64,000 bases of DNA from Planctomycetes bacterium syqfu (GTDB lineage Bacteria > Planctomycetota > Phycisphaerae > Phycisphaerales > Phycisphaeraceae), in NCBI GenBank assembly GCA_020974905.1, contig CP087563.1, forward strand, positions 1,798,001 to 1,862,000. The letters run 5' to 3'. Made by a program: the position numbers and the translations under genes. The notes beneath the pieces were generated by a model, which searched no databases, was not told the DNA's origin, and was given only the letters and a program-made list of their open reading frames with translations. This document shows, one piece after another, positions 25,087 through 32,824 of the stretch. The number at the start of each line of letters is the position of its first letter. The stretch's first letter is position 1.

Positions 25087-25815
25087 TCACCGCACCACTA
25101 CCGGTAAATCATTCATGCCCACACACGCGACTTTCATTTCCTTGGCGAGTTTCAAAATTTCTTCCAGATAGTCGATCTGCGTGTGATGACCTTCGTTGGT
25201 ACCCGCACTGATGTTGTGGCCGTAGAACGTCATGTACTGGCCGCGATCCAAAAGCTGCGCGAAAATCTGTTTCCAGACATCAAGCGGAATCGCAGCTTTG
25301 GGTTCACCGCGAATGATGGTGTCCGTCGATGCGCCAGGCATCATACGTTGCGTGGGCAGCGTCTCCAGATCAAACATCCCTGGCATCAAATTTTCAAACA
25401 CCGTGCGGTCAATCTGCCCAAGTCCACAACGAAAGCGATCGAACCGATCAAACAATCGGGCATTGGTCTTTTCGTCGTAGTTGTTATATGCGTAGGCATA
25501 GTTGGTGATGTTCCAACCATGTGCGTCATACCAATCGATGCAGGGTTTGACTTCATCTTCCCAGAATTTTTCGATGCCGTTGTCCTGACTGTACTGCACC
25601 GGCCAGACATGTCGCCAACCGTGACAACCGATGGTCTGCCCTGCTGCCATGAGTTGCTCGGCTTTGGTGATCTGCTCGTCGGTGAGTTTATCAAGGTTGT
25701 TCAGATAGAAGGTGACCTTGGCGTCATACTTTTCCAACACGGGCAAAAAGGCGTGCCAATTGTCGATATGATAATCATCAAACGTCAGCAGAATACAGGG
25801 GGCGATCTGTGCCAT
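25087..25815 (-). CDS. polysaccharide deacetylase family protein
   Basis: A product of 242 residues with the NodB/CE4 fold: ILLTFDDYHIDNW supplies the catalytic and metal-binding TFDD motif, and IGCHGWRHVW the second H(S/T)xxH-like motif (here H-G-W-R-H). YDAKVTFYLNN matches the A.ATFF core. There is no signal peptide, so it acts in the cytoplasm; several such cytosolic proteins act on small amides or sugar acids rather than on polymers. ATG 25815 follows GAGG with 6 nt spacing; GTG 25827 is in frame. It lies downstream of the lactonase gene but behind a hairpin terminator. Confidence 0.75.
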   Translation of the reverse strand: MAQIAPCILLTFDDYHIDNWHAFLPVLEKYDAKVTFYLNNLDKLTDEQITKAEQLMAAGQTIGCHGWRHVWPVQYSQDNGIEKFWEDEVKPCIDWYDAHGWNITNYAYAYNNYDEKTNARLFDRFDRFRCGLGQIDRTVFENLMPGMFDLETLPTQRMMPGASTDTIIRGEPKAAIPLDVWKQIFAQLLDRGQYMTFYGHNISAGTNEGHHTQIDYLEEILKLAKEMKVACVGMNDLPVVVR

Positions 25816-25838
25816 GGGAGTCCTCACATCCGAGCGAT

Positions 25839-25875
25839 AAAAAAAGCCACGACAGGTCGATGGACTTGTCGCGGC
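25839..25875 (-). terminator. intrinsic terminator or attenuator after the SMP-30 gene
   Basis: On the minus strand a stem of GCCxCGACA paired with TGTCGxGGC (25846-25875, one A-C mismatch) is followed by seven T residues (A-run 25839-25845). It would end or attenuate the IclR-SDR-RraA-lactonase transcript before the deacetylase gene. Confidence 0.78.
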
Positions 25876-25905
25876 GGGTCAATTGTTGGTATCAGTTTAG
25901 CGAGT

Positions 25906-26769
25906 TTACAGCAGAATGCGTGAATTACATTCGGCCTTGCCGGGGACATCACAGATCATGGTGAACATCCCCCCTGCATTTTCGCCGAACTCAGCGTCGC
26001 CGGTTTCCCCGCCAAAGCTGGTGATGACCATGCGTTTAAAATCGTCGCCTGCCCAGGCGGTACAACTCGGGCGTGCACAGCTTGTCTTGAAGCGATTGAC
26101 TTCCTTGCCATCGACATCAAACTCGATGACACAGTACCCCCCCCAGATGGCAGAGAACACATGGCCTTGCGAGTCAACGGTCATGCCATCGGGAACGCCC
26201 AGGTCTTTATCGATTTCCGCGAAGACCTGTTTGTTGGAGATTTCGCCGGTCGCCTGATCGTAGTCATAGCGATAGATCTGACGGGCGGTTGAATCGGTGT
26301 GATACATCTGCTTGTTGTCAGGCGTAAAGCCAAGACCGTTGGAGATGCCCAGGTCGGTGACGACTTGATGCAGTGAGCCGTCAAGGTCCAGACGATAGAG
26401 ACTGCCACGGTGTTTGTCGGTGGGCATCGTGCCACAGAACACGCGACCGCATGGCGCAGCGATCACATCGTTGAAGCGACCGTCCACTTCACCAGCCACT
26501 TCGTCGATGATGGTTTTGATCACCTTGCCATCTGCCCATTGGACGATGTTGCCTTTGTCACGGAAAAGTATCAGGCTGCCGTCGGGTTGAATGGTGTAAC
26601 CACCAACGGTGCGGTCTTCGTAGATTTTTTCGTGCTGCTCAGTTGCCGGATCATACGTGTGCAACTGCCCACGCGAGATGTCGGTCCAGTAGAGTTTCTT
26701 GTGCTGAGTATGCCAGATCGGGCCTTCACCCAGGAAGTTGTGCTGGTTAAACCAGAGTTCAATGGACAT
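25906..26769 (-). CDS. SMP-30/gluconolactonase family protein
   Basis: A protein of 287 residues with the six-bladed SMP-30 propeller. LGEGPIWHTQHKKLYWTDI carries the metal-ligand Glu, DGRFNDVIAAPCGRVFCGTM the metal-ligand Asn, SNGLGFTPDNKQMYHTDS the second Asn region and GVPDGMTVDSQGHVFSAIWGG the metal-ligand Asp. Known relatives open sugar lactones (gluconolactone, xylonolactone, rhamnonolactone). Beside an SDR dehydrogenase and an RraA-like aldolase this suggests an oxidative sugar-acid route. No signal peptide. Confidence 0.88.
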   Translation of the reverse strand: MSIELWFNQHNFLGEGPIWHTQHKKLYWTDISRGQLHTYDPATEQHEKIYEDRTVGGYTIQPDGSLILFRDKGNIVQWADGKVIKTIIDEVAGEVDGRFNDVIAAPCGRVFCGTMPTDKHRGSLYRLDLDGSLHQVVTDLGISNGLGFTPDNKQMYHTDSTARQIYRYDYDQATGEISNKQVFAEIDKDLGVPDGMTVDSQGHVFSAIWGGYCVIEFDVDGKEVNRFKTSCARPSCTAWAGDDFKRMVITSFGGETGDAEFGENAGGMFTMICDVPGKAECNSRILL

Positions 26770-26881
26770 ATTTCAAAGCCTTTGACTTGATGAAAAGTGA
26801 AAGCGGTATTGTAGCGAGAAAGACGAAAGTGTCTATATTTCCAGCATTTTCTCACATCATGCAAATTGCACGATATGGAAT

Positions 26882-27601
26882 TTAGAAATATCCACCACGC
26901 GAATGAATCTCTTCAGCGGACATGCCAGCGGAGACCCATTCCTTGATTTCCTCTTCGTTCTTCTCAATGGCTTCGGCACGAAGCAACACTTCCACTGCAA
27001 TCTTGCGTGGGATGACAATCGCACCATCAATGTCAGCAAAGATGATATCGCCGGGCTTGATGATGCAGTTACCCACCTGAATCGGAACCTGGTAGCCGGT
27101 CATCTTGGTGCGGCTCAAAGCGCCATTGGATGTGCGATACTTGTACCAGATTGGGAACTTGAGATTCAGAATGCCACGGGTGTCGCGGATGCCACCATCG
27201 ACAATCGCGCCTTTGGCACCCCGTTTCATGGAGGCCTGCGTCATGACTTCACCCCAGTGAGAGGCTTCGTCATCGCCGTTGGCATTCCACACGCAGATGT
27301 TGTTGGGCTTGATCTCTTCAAGCATCTTCACGCGATGTTCCAACTCGCCGGTAAGTGTCGGGTCTTTGCAACTGCGGATGGTAAAGGCAATGCCACAGCA
27401 GACCATGTCTTTTTCCAGCGGGTGAATCTCAGGCGGCAGTGCACAATTGACAATGCACATCTCGCGCATCACGTCATTGACTGCGCCGGTGTAGAGTTTT
27501 TCGTAACGAGCACACAGCTCATCTTCGGGAATCGAAAGTTCGACATCATCGACAAAATCACGAATCTGACGGAGTTTGTCGGTTTCCATTTTGTAGCTCA
27601 T
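26882..27601 (-). CDS. RraA/HMG-aldolase family protein
   Basis: A product of 239 residues. The central part (GAKGAIVDGGIRDTRGI with the following LKFPIWYKYRTSNGA, then PGDIIFADIDGAIVIPR) is the RraA-like fold also found in 4-hydroxy-4-methyl-2-oxoglutarate/oxaloacetate aldolases; the Arg and Asp of GGIRD are the metal and substrate ligands. It probably splits or decarboxylates a keto acid in the sugar-acid pathway rather than regulating RNase E. ATG 27601 has AAAGGA 6 nt upstream and beats the TTG at 27607. It is 75 nt from the SDR gene on the same strand. Confidence 0.8.
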   Translation of the reverse strand: MSYKMETDKLRQIRDFVDDVELSIPEDELCARYEKLYTGAVNDVMREMCIVNCALPPEIHPLEKDMVCCGIAFTIRSCKDPTLTGELEHRVKMLEEIKPNNICVWNANGDDEASHWGEVMTQASMKRGAKGAIVDGGIRDTRGILNLKFPIWYKYRTSNGALSRTKMTGYQVPIQVGNCIIKPGDIIFADIDGAIVIPRKIAVEVLLRAEAIEKNEEEIKEWVSAGMSAEEIHSRGGYF

Positions 27602-27676
27602 AGCCAATCCTTTACTGTCTTACGCGCATACGGATCGCGCGTTGTTTTCAAATATGAAATTCTCAATCAAAGTCGA

Positions 27677-28438
27677 TCAGGGCAAACGCATGCCACCGTC
27701 GACCACCAGATCAATACCTGTGATATAACTGCCAGCATCCGAACAGAGCATCAGTGCAGGTGGCACACATTCGTCGGCTTTTCCGCCCCGCCCCAATGGG
27801 ATCATGCTCATGACTTTTTGACGGTATGCTTCATCGCTCAACGCGTCGGTGTTGCGATCGGTGAGAATTACACCCGGCGCGAGATTGTTAATCGTCACGT
27901 TATGCGGCGCAAACTCCTTGGCTAACGCTCGCACCATCGTCTCCAAGGCGGACTTGGTTGCTGCGTAGGGAATCATGGCGCTATGCGGGCGATGCTGCTG
28001 CACCGAACCAATCGTGAGGATGCGCCCCCACTGCTGCTTGATCATGTGCTTGGCAGCAAGCTGGATCATTTCAAACTCACTGCGGAAGTTGGCGGTCACC
28101 TGCTGCTGGAATTTCTCACGCGTGACCTGATCCCAGTTTTGGCGAAACTGCATCGACGCATTGAGCACGAGTATGTCCACCGGCCCGAGTTTATTTTCGA
28201 CTTCATTGAGTATCTTCCGGGGGGCATCATCCGCAAGCAGGTCACAGCGAACCGTGCAACTGTTGGGAATCTGCGAAGCAACGGCATCGGCTTCTTCCTG
28301 GTGTCCAACGTAGTGAATGGCCACGGAGGCACCACACTTGGCGAGTCCCAACGCAATGGCTTTGCCAATCCCACGACTGGAGCCGGTGACCAACGCCACC
28401 TTCCCGGTTAAGTCATATCCAAATTCTGCAGCGTTCAT
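27677..28438 (-). CDS. SDR family NAD(P)-dependent oxidoreductase
   Basis: A protein of 253 residues. The cofactor motif is VTGSSRGIGKAIA, and the Ser-Tyr-Lys active site is in ILTIGSVQQHRPHSAMIPYAATKSAL, where Ser, Tyr and Lys can be placed. PGVILTDRNTD and the C-terminal ITGIDLVVDGGM are typical. It probably oxidises a sugar or reduces a keto intermediate. Its ATG overlaps the stop of the IclR gene (ATGA, 28435-28438), so it is translated together with the regulator. Confidence 0.88.
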   Translation of the reverse strand: MNAAEFGYDLTGKVALVTGSSRGIGKAIALGLAKCGASVAIHYVGHQEEADAVASQIPNSCTVRCDLLADDAPRKILNEVENKLGPVDILVLNASMQFRQNWDQVTREKFQQQVTANFRSEFEMIQLAAKHMIKQQWGRILTIGSVQQHRPHSAMIPYAATKSALETMVRALAKEFAPHNVTINNLAPGVILTDRNTDALSDEAYRQKVMSMIPLGRGGKADECVPPALMLCSDAGSYITGIDLVVDGGMRLP

Positions 28439-29220
28439 TTGAGTTCCACCGTCAATTCGTCACGCTTGATCAATTGGTTGCAACGCGATGTCGCACGCAG
28501 CAAAGCCTTGATGTGGTCATCATTGGATTGGGCGTTCATGTCCTCAGGCAAACCGAGAATCGTCAACGCAGCGAGCATCTTGCCATGCCCGTCATACAGC
28601 GGCGAGGAGATCGTGTGCACCTGCGGGTGAAAGTTGCCAAGGTCCATGCAGAAATTGTTCTCACGTACACTGACAATCCGCTTACGAATATCCGAGGGCT
28701 TCTGGTGTTTCCATGCTGCATCAGGTGACTGCTCAATGATGCGATCCACGCGCGCGTCAGGTAAGCTGCTTAGCAAACACGCTCCCGACGAACCATAAAC
28801 CAGACTGAAACGAACGCCCACCCGCCCCGACAGCGACATCGGCAGCGGTGACTCCACGCGGTACACCGTCACCGCATCATCGCCCTGCCGAACCGACAGC
28901 TTCGCAGATAAACCCGTTTTGTCGACCAACTGCTCCACCACCGGGCAGATCGTGTCGATCAACACACGGTGATTCAAAAACGGCTCGACCATCGGCAAGA
29001 GCCCGTAACTCAGCTCATATCCCACCCCACCAGCTCGCGGGCGCAGCCAATCGGCATCAACCAACGTCTGCACAATGCGGTAACAGGTGGTGTGTGCAAC
29101 CCCCACCTCACGAGCCAACTCAGCGATGGAATAATTCTGCATCCCGCCGGCAATGGCCTTGAGCACCGAGATCGATTTACTCAGTGCAGGTATGCTGTTT
29201 TGTTGCTTGGACGCGGCCAT
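28435..29220 (-). CDS. IclR family transcriptional regulator
   Basis: A protein of 261 residues. The N-terminal winged helix (about residues 10-70) reads IPALSKSISVLKAIAGGMQN, then YSIAELAREVGVAHTTCYRIVQTLV. The C-terminal effector domain includes KTGLSAKLSVRQGDDAVTVYRV and GSSGACLLSSLPDARVD. IclR proteins sense small acids such as keto-deoxy sugar acids. It is the first gene of the minus-strand sugar-acid operon and probably represses it through the TTCC/GGAA palindromes upstream. Divergent from the LacI gene at 29439. Confidence 0.9.
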   Translation of the reverse strand: MAASKQQNSIPALSKSISVLKAIAGGMQNYSIAELAREVGVAHTTCYRIVQTLVDADWLRPRAGGVGYELSYGLLPMVEPFLNHRVLIDTICPVVEQLVDKTGLSAKLSVRQGDDAVTVYRVESPLPMSLSGRVGVRFSLVYGSSGACLLSSLPDARVDRIIEQSPDAAWKHQKPSDIRKRIVSVRENNFCMDLGNFHPQVHTISSPLYDGHGKMLAALTILGLPEDMNAQSNDDHIKALLRATSRCNQLIKRDELTVELK

Positions 29221-29226
29221 TTCCTA

Positions 29227-29331
29227 TTCCTCTATGGAAATATTTTATTCCTATTTGGATAATACTAGATATCAGGCCATGAATGTCAACCGTAATTTTC
29301 AAACAGAATAATTTCCGTTCCTATTTAGGAA
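29227..29331 (-). promoter_or_regulatory. promoter and three putative IclR operators
   Basis: On the minus strand TTGACA (29284-29289) and TAGTAT (29262-29267) are 16 bp apart. Three similar palindromes lie around it: TTCCTCTATGGAA (29227-29239), TTCCTATTTGGAT (29248-29260) and TTCCTATTTAGGAA (29318-29331). The first two start 21 bp apart, two helical turns, and cover the predicted start and the ribosome binding site; the third lies upstream of the -35. This fits autorepression by the IclR product. Confidence 0.6.
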
Positions 29332-29382
29332 TAAAATCAATATTACCCAGTGTGACATTTGACTATTGACCATTACATGAAA

Positions 29383-29419
29383 GAATTACAACGATTTCAC
29401 GCTGAATTACAACGATTTC
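29383..29419 (+). promoter_or_regulatory. direct-repeat operator upstream of the LacI gene
   Basis: GAATTACAACGATTTC occurs twice without change at 29383-29398 and 29404-29419, 21 bp start to start, that is on the same face of the helix. The second copy ends 19 nt before the LacI start codon. Probable binding sites of the adjacent regulator. Confidence 0.6.
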
Positions 29420-29438
29420 TCAAAGCAGATTCACGAAT

Positions 29439-30551
29439 ATGGTCAATCAACGACAAATCGCTCAAGCAGCCAAAGTCAGTATCAGCACCGTGTCCAAAGC
29501 ATTAAGCGGCGGTGCCGAAACACAACGGCTTCATCCTGATACGGTACAACGGATTCACAAGGTGGCAATCAAGTTGGGCTATCAACCCAACGATCACGCC
29601 CGTGCGTTGCGTTCCAAGCGTTCTGGACTTATCGGGGTGTATTTCGGATCGGGACATCAAATCCAGGGCCGCCCTGTAGTCAGTGGCTATGTCCCAGCCC
29701 ACACACTCGATGGCATTGAAAAGGCAGTCGTACATGCGGGGTATGATCTGCTATTAATCAACTTCACGCATGCACTGGGGCATCCCAAACGACTTGAAAC
29801 GGTTCTGCTTCGAAAACAGCTTGACGGTCTGATCTGTATTGGGCTCTCGGAGACGCCGGAGATTTACGACCTCTTGATCAAACGACAACTTCCCACAGTT
29901 GCCATCGAAGATTTGCCCACGGATCATCCTGCCCCATCGATCACCATGGATTGCTCACAGGCCATCAGCGATGTGCTGGATCATCTGACATCACTTGGCC
30001 ATCGGCACATCGGATACATCGGCCCGTTACATGACAATGTCTCGCCGGCACAAGTACTGCGACATGAAGAACTCGTCAAGCAGCTTCGTCAACGCCAACT
30101 GCCCTGGTCGGATCAACAGTGCATTGATGGCTCGAACACCAGCCAGGTCATTGCTCGTCAGGACAACTTCTGTTTAAAAGACGGCGTCGTTGGCATGAAG
30201 CAATTACTCGATCGCAAAGCACCCGTCACCGCGGTCATTGCGTATAACGATCTTGCTGCAGCGGGAGCCATGCAGACGTTGGCGCAACGCAAGATTCAAT
30301 GCCCGGACCAAGTCAGTATCGTGGGCTTTGGCAACTACGACATCGCCCAGTCACTCTGGCCGGATCTGACGACGATCCCCTACCCACTGGTTGAGATGGG
30401 GCAAGCCGCAGGCAAGCATCTGCTGGCACACCTTCAAGATGCCAAAGCCCCAACCACCATCCCCGTCACCACACACACCATCAAGAGTCCGTTGGTCATT
30501 CGCCGTAGCACCGGTCCTGTGAATTCAATTGCTCAAAAGGAACACGTATGA
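29439..30551 (+). CDS. LacI family transcriptional regulator (cassette 1)
   Basis: A protein of 370 residues. The N-terminal HTH ([20 protein letters not shown], hinge '[34 protein letters not shown]') is followed by a periplasmic-binding-like effector domain ([50 protein letters not shown], '[25 protein letters not shown]'). It should sense a sugar and control the genes that follow. Its stop overlaps the pseudopilin start by 4 nt, so the two are one operon and the regulator is part of its own regulon. Confidence 0.92.
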   Translation: MVNQRQIAQAAKVSISTVSKALSGGAETQRLHPDTVQRIHKVAIKLGYQPNDHARALRSKRSGLIGVYFGSGHQIQGRPVVSGYVPAHTLDGIEKAVVHAGYDLLLINFTHALGHPKRLETVLLRKQLDGLICIGLSETPEIYDLLIKRQLPTVAIEDLPTDHPAPSITMDCSQAISDVLDHLTSLGHRHIGYIGPLHDNVSPAQVLRHEELVKQLRQRQLPWSDQQCIDGSNTSQVIARQDNFCLKDGVVGMKQLLDRKAPVTAVIAYNDLAAAGAMQTLAQRKIQCPDQVSIVGFGNYDIAQSLWPDLTTIPYPLVEMGQAAGKHLLAHLQDAKAPTTIPVTTHTIKSPLVIRRSTGPVNSIAQKEHV

Positions 30552-31282
30552 TCTCAAATCATTCAATATCCAGTCGTGCTTTTACACTCATTGAACTGTT
30601 GGTGGTCATCTCGATCATTTCCATTCTCATTGCGATTCTCTTGCCCGCGTTAGCCTCTGCACGATCACAAGCCAAGGTGATGTTGTGTGCTTCGAATCTC
30701 AAGCAGATCGGCCTTGCCTACGCCATCTACGAGACCGAAGAAGGCGTCCCATGCTATGGCGCGTCCAAACTGGCGTTGGGGGATTTTTCACGTGGCTGGT
30801 TCAAAGATCGCAAAGACGGTGGCCTTCGTGACATCATCAACCCCGGCGTGAAAACCGCTGCTGATATCAGTGATGTACTTTACTGTCCTGCCATCATTGA
30901 TGCGGACACCAAAGTCAACAGTGCCGGCTATGCCTTTAACCGACTCATGCGCCCGTGGGACGGTTACCCCCTGCTTTTCCAGAAGATTCACGACATCAAG
31001 TATCCGAGTAAGAGTGTTCTCATGGTTGATCGCTATTCGCGCAAACGCAAAGCCACCACAGGCACAACCGGCTTCTGGTACTACATCTCAGACTATGGTG
31101 CAGGCCTTTGGGACAACGAGCCAATGGATACCGCACACAAGAACAAACAGAACAATTTCCTGTGTTTCGATGGCCATGTGCAGTCTCTGAAAATTCAGGA
31201 TGACTACAACATGACCTCGGGCAATCTGATCAACGGTGTCACTGCCTATGGCAGATTATTCGAGTGGTACTCAGGTAAGTAA
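30548..31282 (+). CDS. prepilin-type pseudopilin (cassette 1)
   Basis: A protein of 244 residues. A short positive leader is followed by the prepilin peptidase site and hydrophobic helix [20 protein letters not shown] with [13 protein letters not shown]; then [19 protein letters not shown], the common planctomycete pseudopilin pattern. The C-terminus has [15 protein letters not shown], the H-x(9-12)-DG motif with DGHV. Such proteins are type II secretion/type IV pilus-like surface or periplasmic components; the individual function is unknown. ATG overlaps the LacI stop. The glycosidase gene follows after 47 nt. Confidence 0.9.
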   Translation: MISNHSISSRAFTLIELLVVISIISILIAILLPALASARSQAKVMLCASNLKQIGLAYAIYETEEGVPCYGASKLALGDFSRGWFKDRKDGGLRDIINPGVKTAADISDVLYCPAIIDADTKVNSAGYAFNRLMRPWDGYPLLFQKIHDIKYPSKSVLMVDRYSRKRKATTGTTGFWYYISDYGAGLWDNEPMDTAHKNKQNNFLCFDGHVQSLKIQDDYNMTSGNLINGVTAYGRLFEWYSGK

Positions 31283-31329
31283 CATTCAGATTTCACCAGC
31301 TTTTTAATTCATATCGGAGTATTTTGAAC

Positions 31330-32757
31330 ATGCGATCATTCTCTTTGATCCTGCTATTGTGCCTTGGCTTGATCTGTCACGCTGATGAAATGCCAGCAGT
31401 CTATGATGCTGCGATAGCTGGCGACGATATCGTCCAAACCCCTGAAAAACCAGTCAATATCACCGTTGACTTCAACACCCCCCTTGTCACAATCTCACCG
31501 GACTTCTATGGCATCAACGTGCATCCGGTGCCGGCATCCGTTGCCTTTGCCAATCAGGATCTGGTTGCACAACTCAAACCGGACGTGATCCGCATCATGG
31601 GCTCGCACCGCACACATTGGTATCGCGATGCCAACAACAAATCCGTACGTGTTGACAGCACCATCAGCCCTGCACAAGGTCAGTACGACTTCACCGAACT
31701 CGATGCGTTGGTCCAGGGCATTAAGGACGTTGGTGCCAAGCCGTATCTGGCCATTGGTTTTGGTGCGCCCAAATGGCTCGCGGATTCAACTGGTTCCAAA
31801 CGTCTTCGCCGTGTCGCCAAGGACCGTCTACCTGAATATGCCCAGTACATGGCAGATGTCATCAAGCATCTGAATGTAGACAAGGGATACAACATCAGAT
31901 GGGTTACCATTGACAATGAACCTGAAAATCTGCAATACCCGATTCAGGATTATGTCACACTCGTCACACTTGCCACCGCAGCAATCAAGTCGGTTGATCC
32001 TGCGATTCAAATCTGCGGACCGGTGACAGGCTACGCGACATGGAAACAACCGGATGGCCGGAAGATCAGTTTTTCATCATCATTGCAAATGCTCAAAGAT
32101 GCTGGCATGGACTACGATGGCATTGATTGGCATATTTATGCGACCAATCCCTCGCTGGTGTTCAAGACCGTCGACATCGTTAAAAAAATCTACCCCGACA
32201 AACCGCTGATCATCAGTGAGCTCAATCGGGATTGGCGCTATGCAGGTGAAGCAGGCAAACTCTCAGCCCAACGCAACACCGGATGGTATTCCGTTGCTTG
32301 GCTTGCCCACTGCTACGATCAACTCCAGCAAATGGGTGTCAGCCAAGTGCACTATTTCTGCTTGGGCAACGGCTTTTTCGGGCTCATTGATTATCACCAA
32401 ACGCAGGTGCATCCCAACTATCACCTGTTCAAACTCATGACCACGAAACTGGGACGACAACGTGTCCAAGCAAGTAGCAGTGATCCTGCCATCGGCGTGA
32501 TTGCCACCAATGACCAACAACAGGCATCGGTGCTGATCTACAACCGCGCTCAGCATGCTGTCACCGTATCCTGGCCCATCTCATCAACAGACAAAGTGCA
32601 ATGCTGGACATTGAATGAGGATTGGTATCAAGCCCATAAAGCCATCACTGACAGCAAGACCACGCAACTCACCCCAACCATCGTCTCCGCCCAAAACAAC
32701 ACATGGCTCATTCCCGCACGCGGGGTGATCCTGCTCAACGGATTTACCGCGCAATAA
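31330..32757 (+). CDS. secreted clan GH-A glycoside hydrolase (GH39-like)
   Basis: A product of 475 residues. A signal peptide (RSFSLILLLCLGLICHA) is followed by a (beta/alpha)8 barrel of clan GH-A type: ISPDFYGINVHP, RIMGSHRTHWY, the acid/base Glu in WVTIDNEPENL, and the probable nucleophile Glu in PLIISELNRDW. C-terminal beta-sandwich strands (ASVLIYNRAQHAVTVSWP) complete the GH39/GH51-like architecture. The substrate cannot be read from the sequence; GH39 enzymes act on xylosides, uronides and related glycans. ATG 31330 is chosen over TTG 31324. Co-transcribed with LacI and the pseudopilin. Confidence 0.75.
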   Translation: MRSFSLILLLCLGLICHADEMPAVYDAAIAGDDIVQTPEKPVNITVDFNTPLVTISPDFYGINVHPVPASVAFANQDLVAQLKPDVIRIMGSHRTHWYRDANNKSVRVDSTISPAQGQYDFTELDALVQGIKDVGAKPYLAIGFGAPKWLADSTGSKRLRRVAKDRLPEYAQYMADVIKHLNVDKGYNIRWVTIDNEPENLQYPIQDYVTLVTLATAAIKSVDPAIQICGPVTGYATWKQPDGRKISFSSSLQMLKDAGMDYDGIDWHIYATNPSLVFKTVDIVKKIYPDKPLIISELNRDWRYAGEAGKLSAQRNTGWYSVAWLAHCYDQLQQMGVSQVHYFCLGNGFFGLIDYHQTQVHPNYHLFKLMTTKLGRQRVQASSSDPAIGVIATNDQQQASVLIYNRAQHAVTVSWPISSTDKVQCWTLNEDWYQAHKAITDSKTTQLTPTIVSAQNNTWLIPARGVILLNGFTAQ

Positions 32758-32788
32758 AAACAGGCACCGAATACACTTCGATGCCTGT
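32756..32788 (-). terminator. intrinsic terminator of the GH2 gene
   Basis: ACAGGCA (32760-32766) pairs with TGCCTGT (32782-32788), with extra CGA/TCG pairs inside. Only the minus strand has a T-run after the stem (A-run 32756-32760), so it serves the minus-strand GH2 gene; it overlaps the stop codon of the plus-strand glycosidase. Confidence 0.78.
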
Positions 32789-32824
32789 TGAAAAAACTTG
32801 TAAGTCAATTGCGAGTCAACTCGA

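Noticed and set aside
26903-27925. 340-codon plus-strand reading frame opposite the RraA and SDR genes
   Set aside because: It is exactly antisense to two well-supported genes, has no known motif, and long antisense frames arise here from the codon usage of the real genes. The same holds for 22744-23631, 33680-34573, 48060-48920 and 1572-2258.
32756-32788. Terminator for the plus-strand GH39-like gene
   Set aside because: On the plus strand the stem is followed by TGAAAAAAC, not a T-run; only the minus strand fits a Rho-independent terminator.
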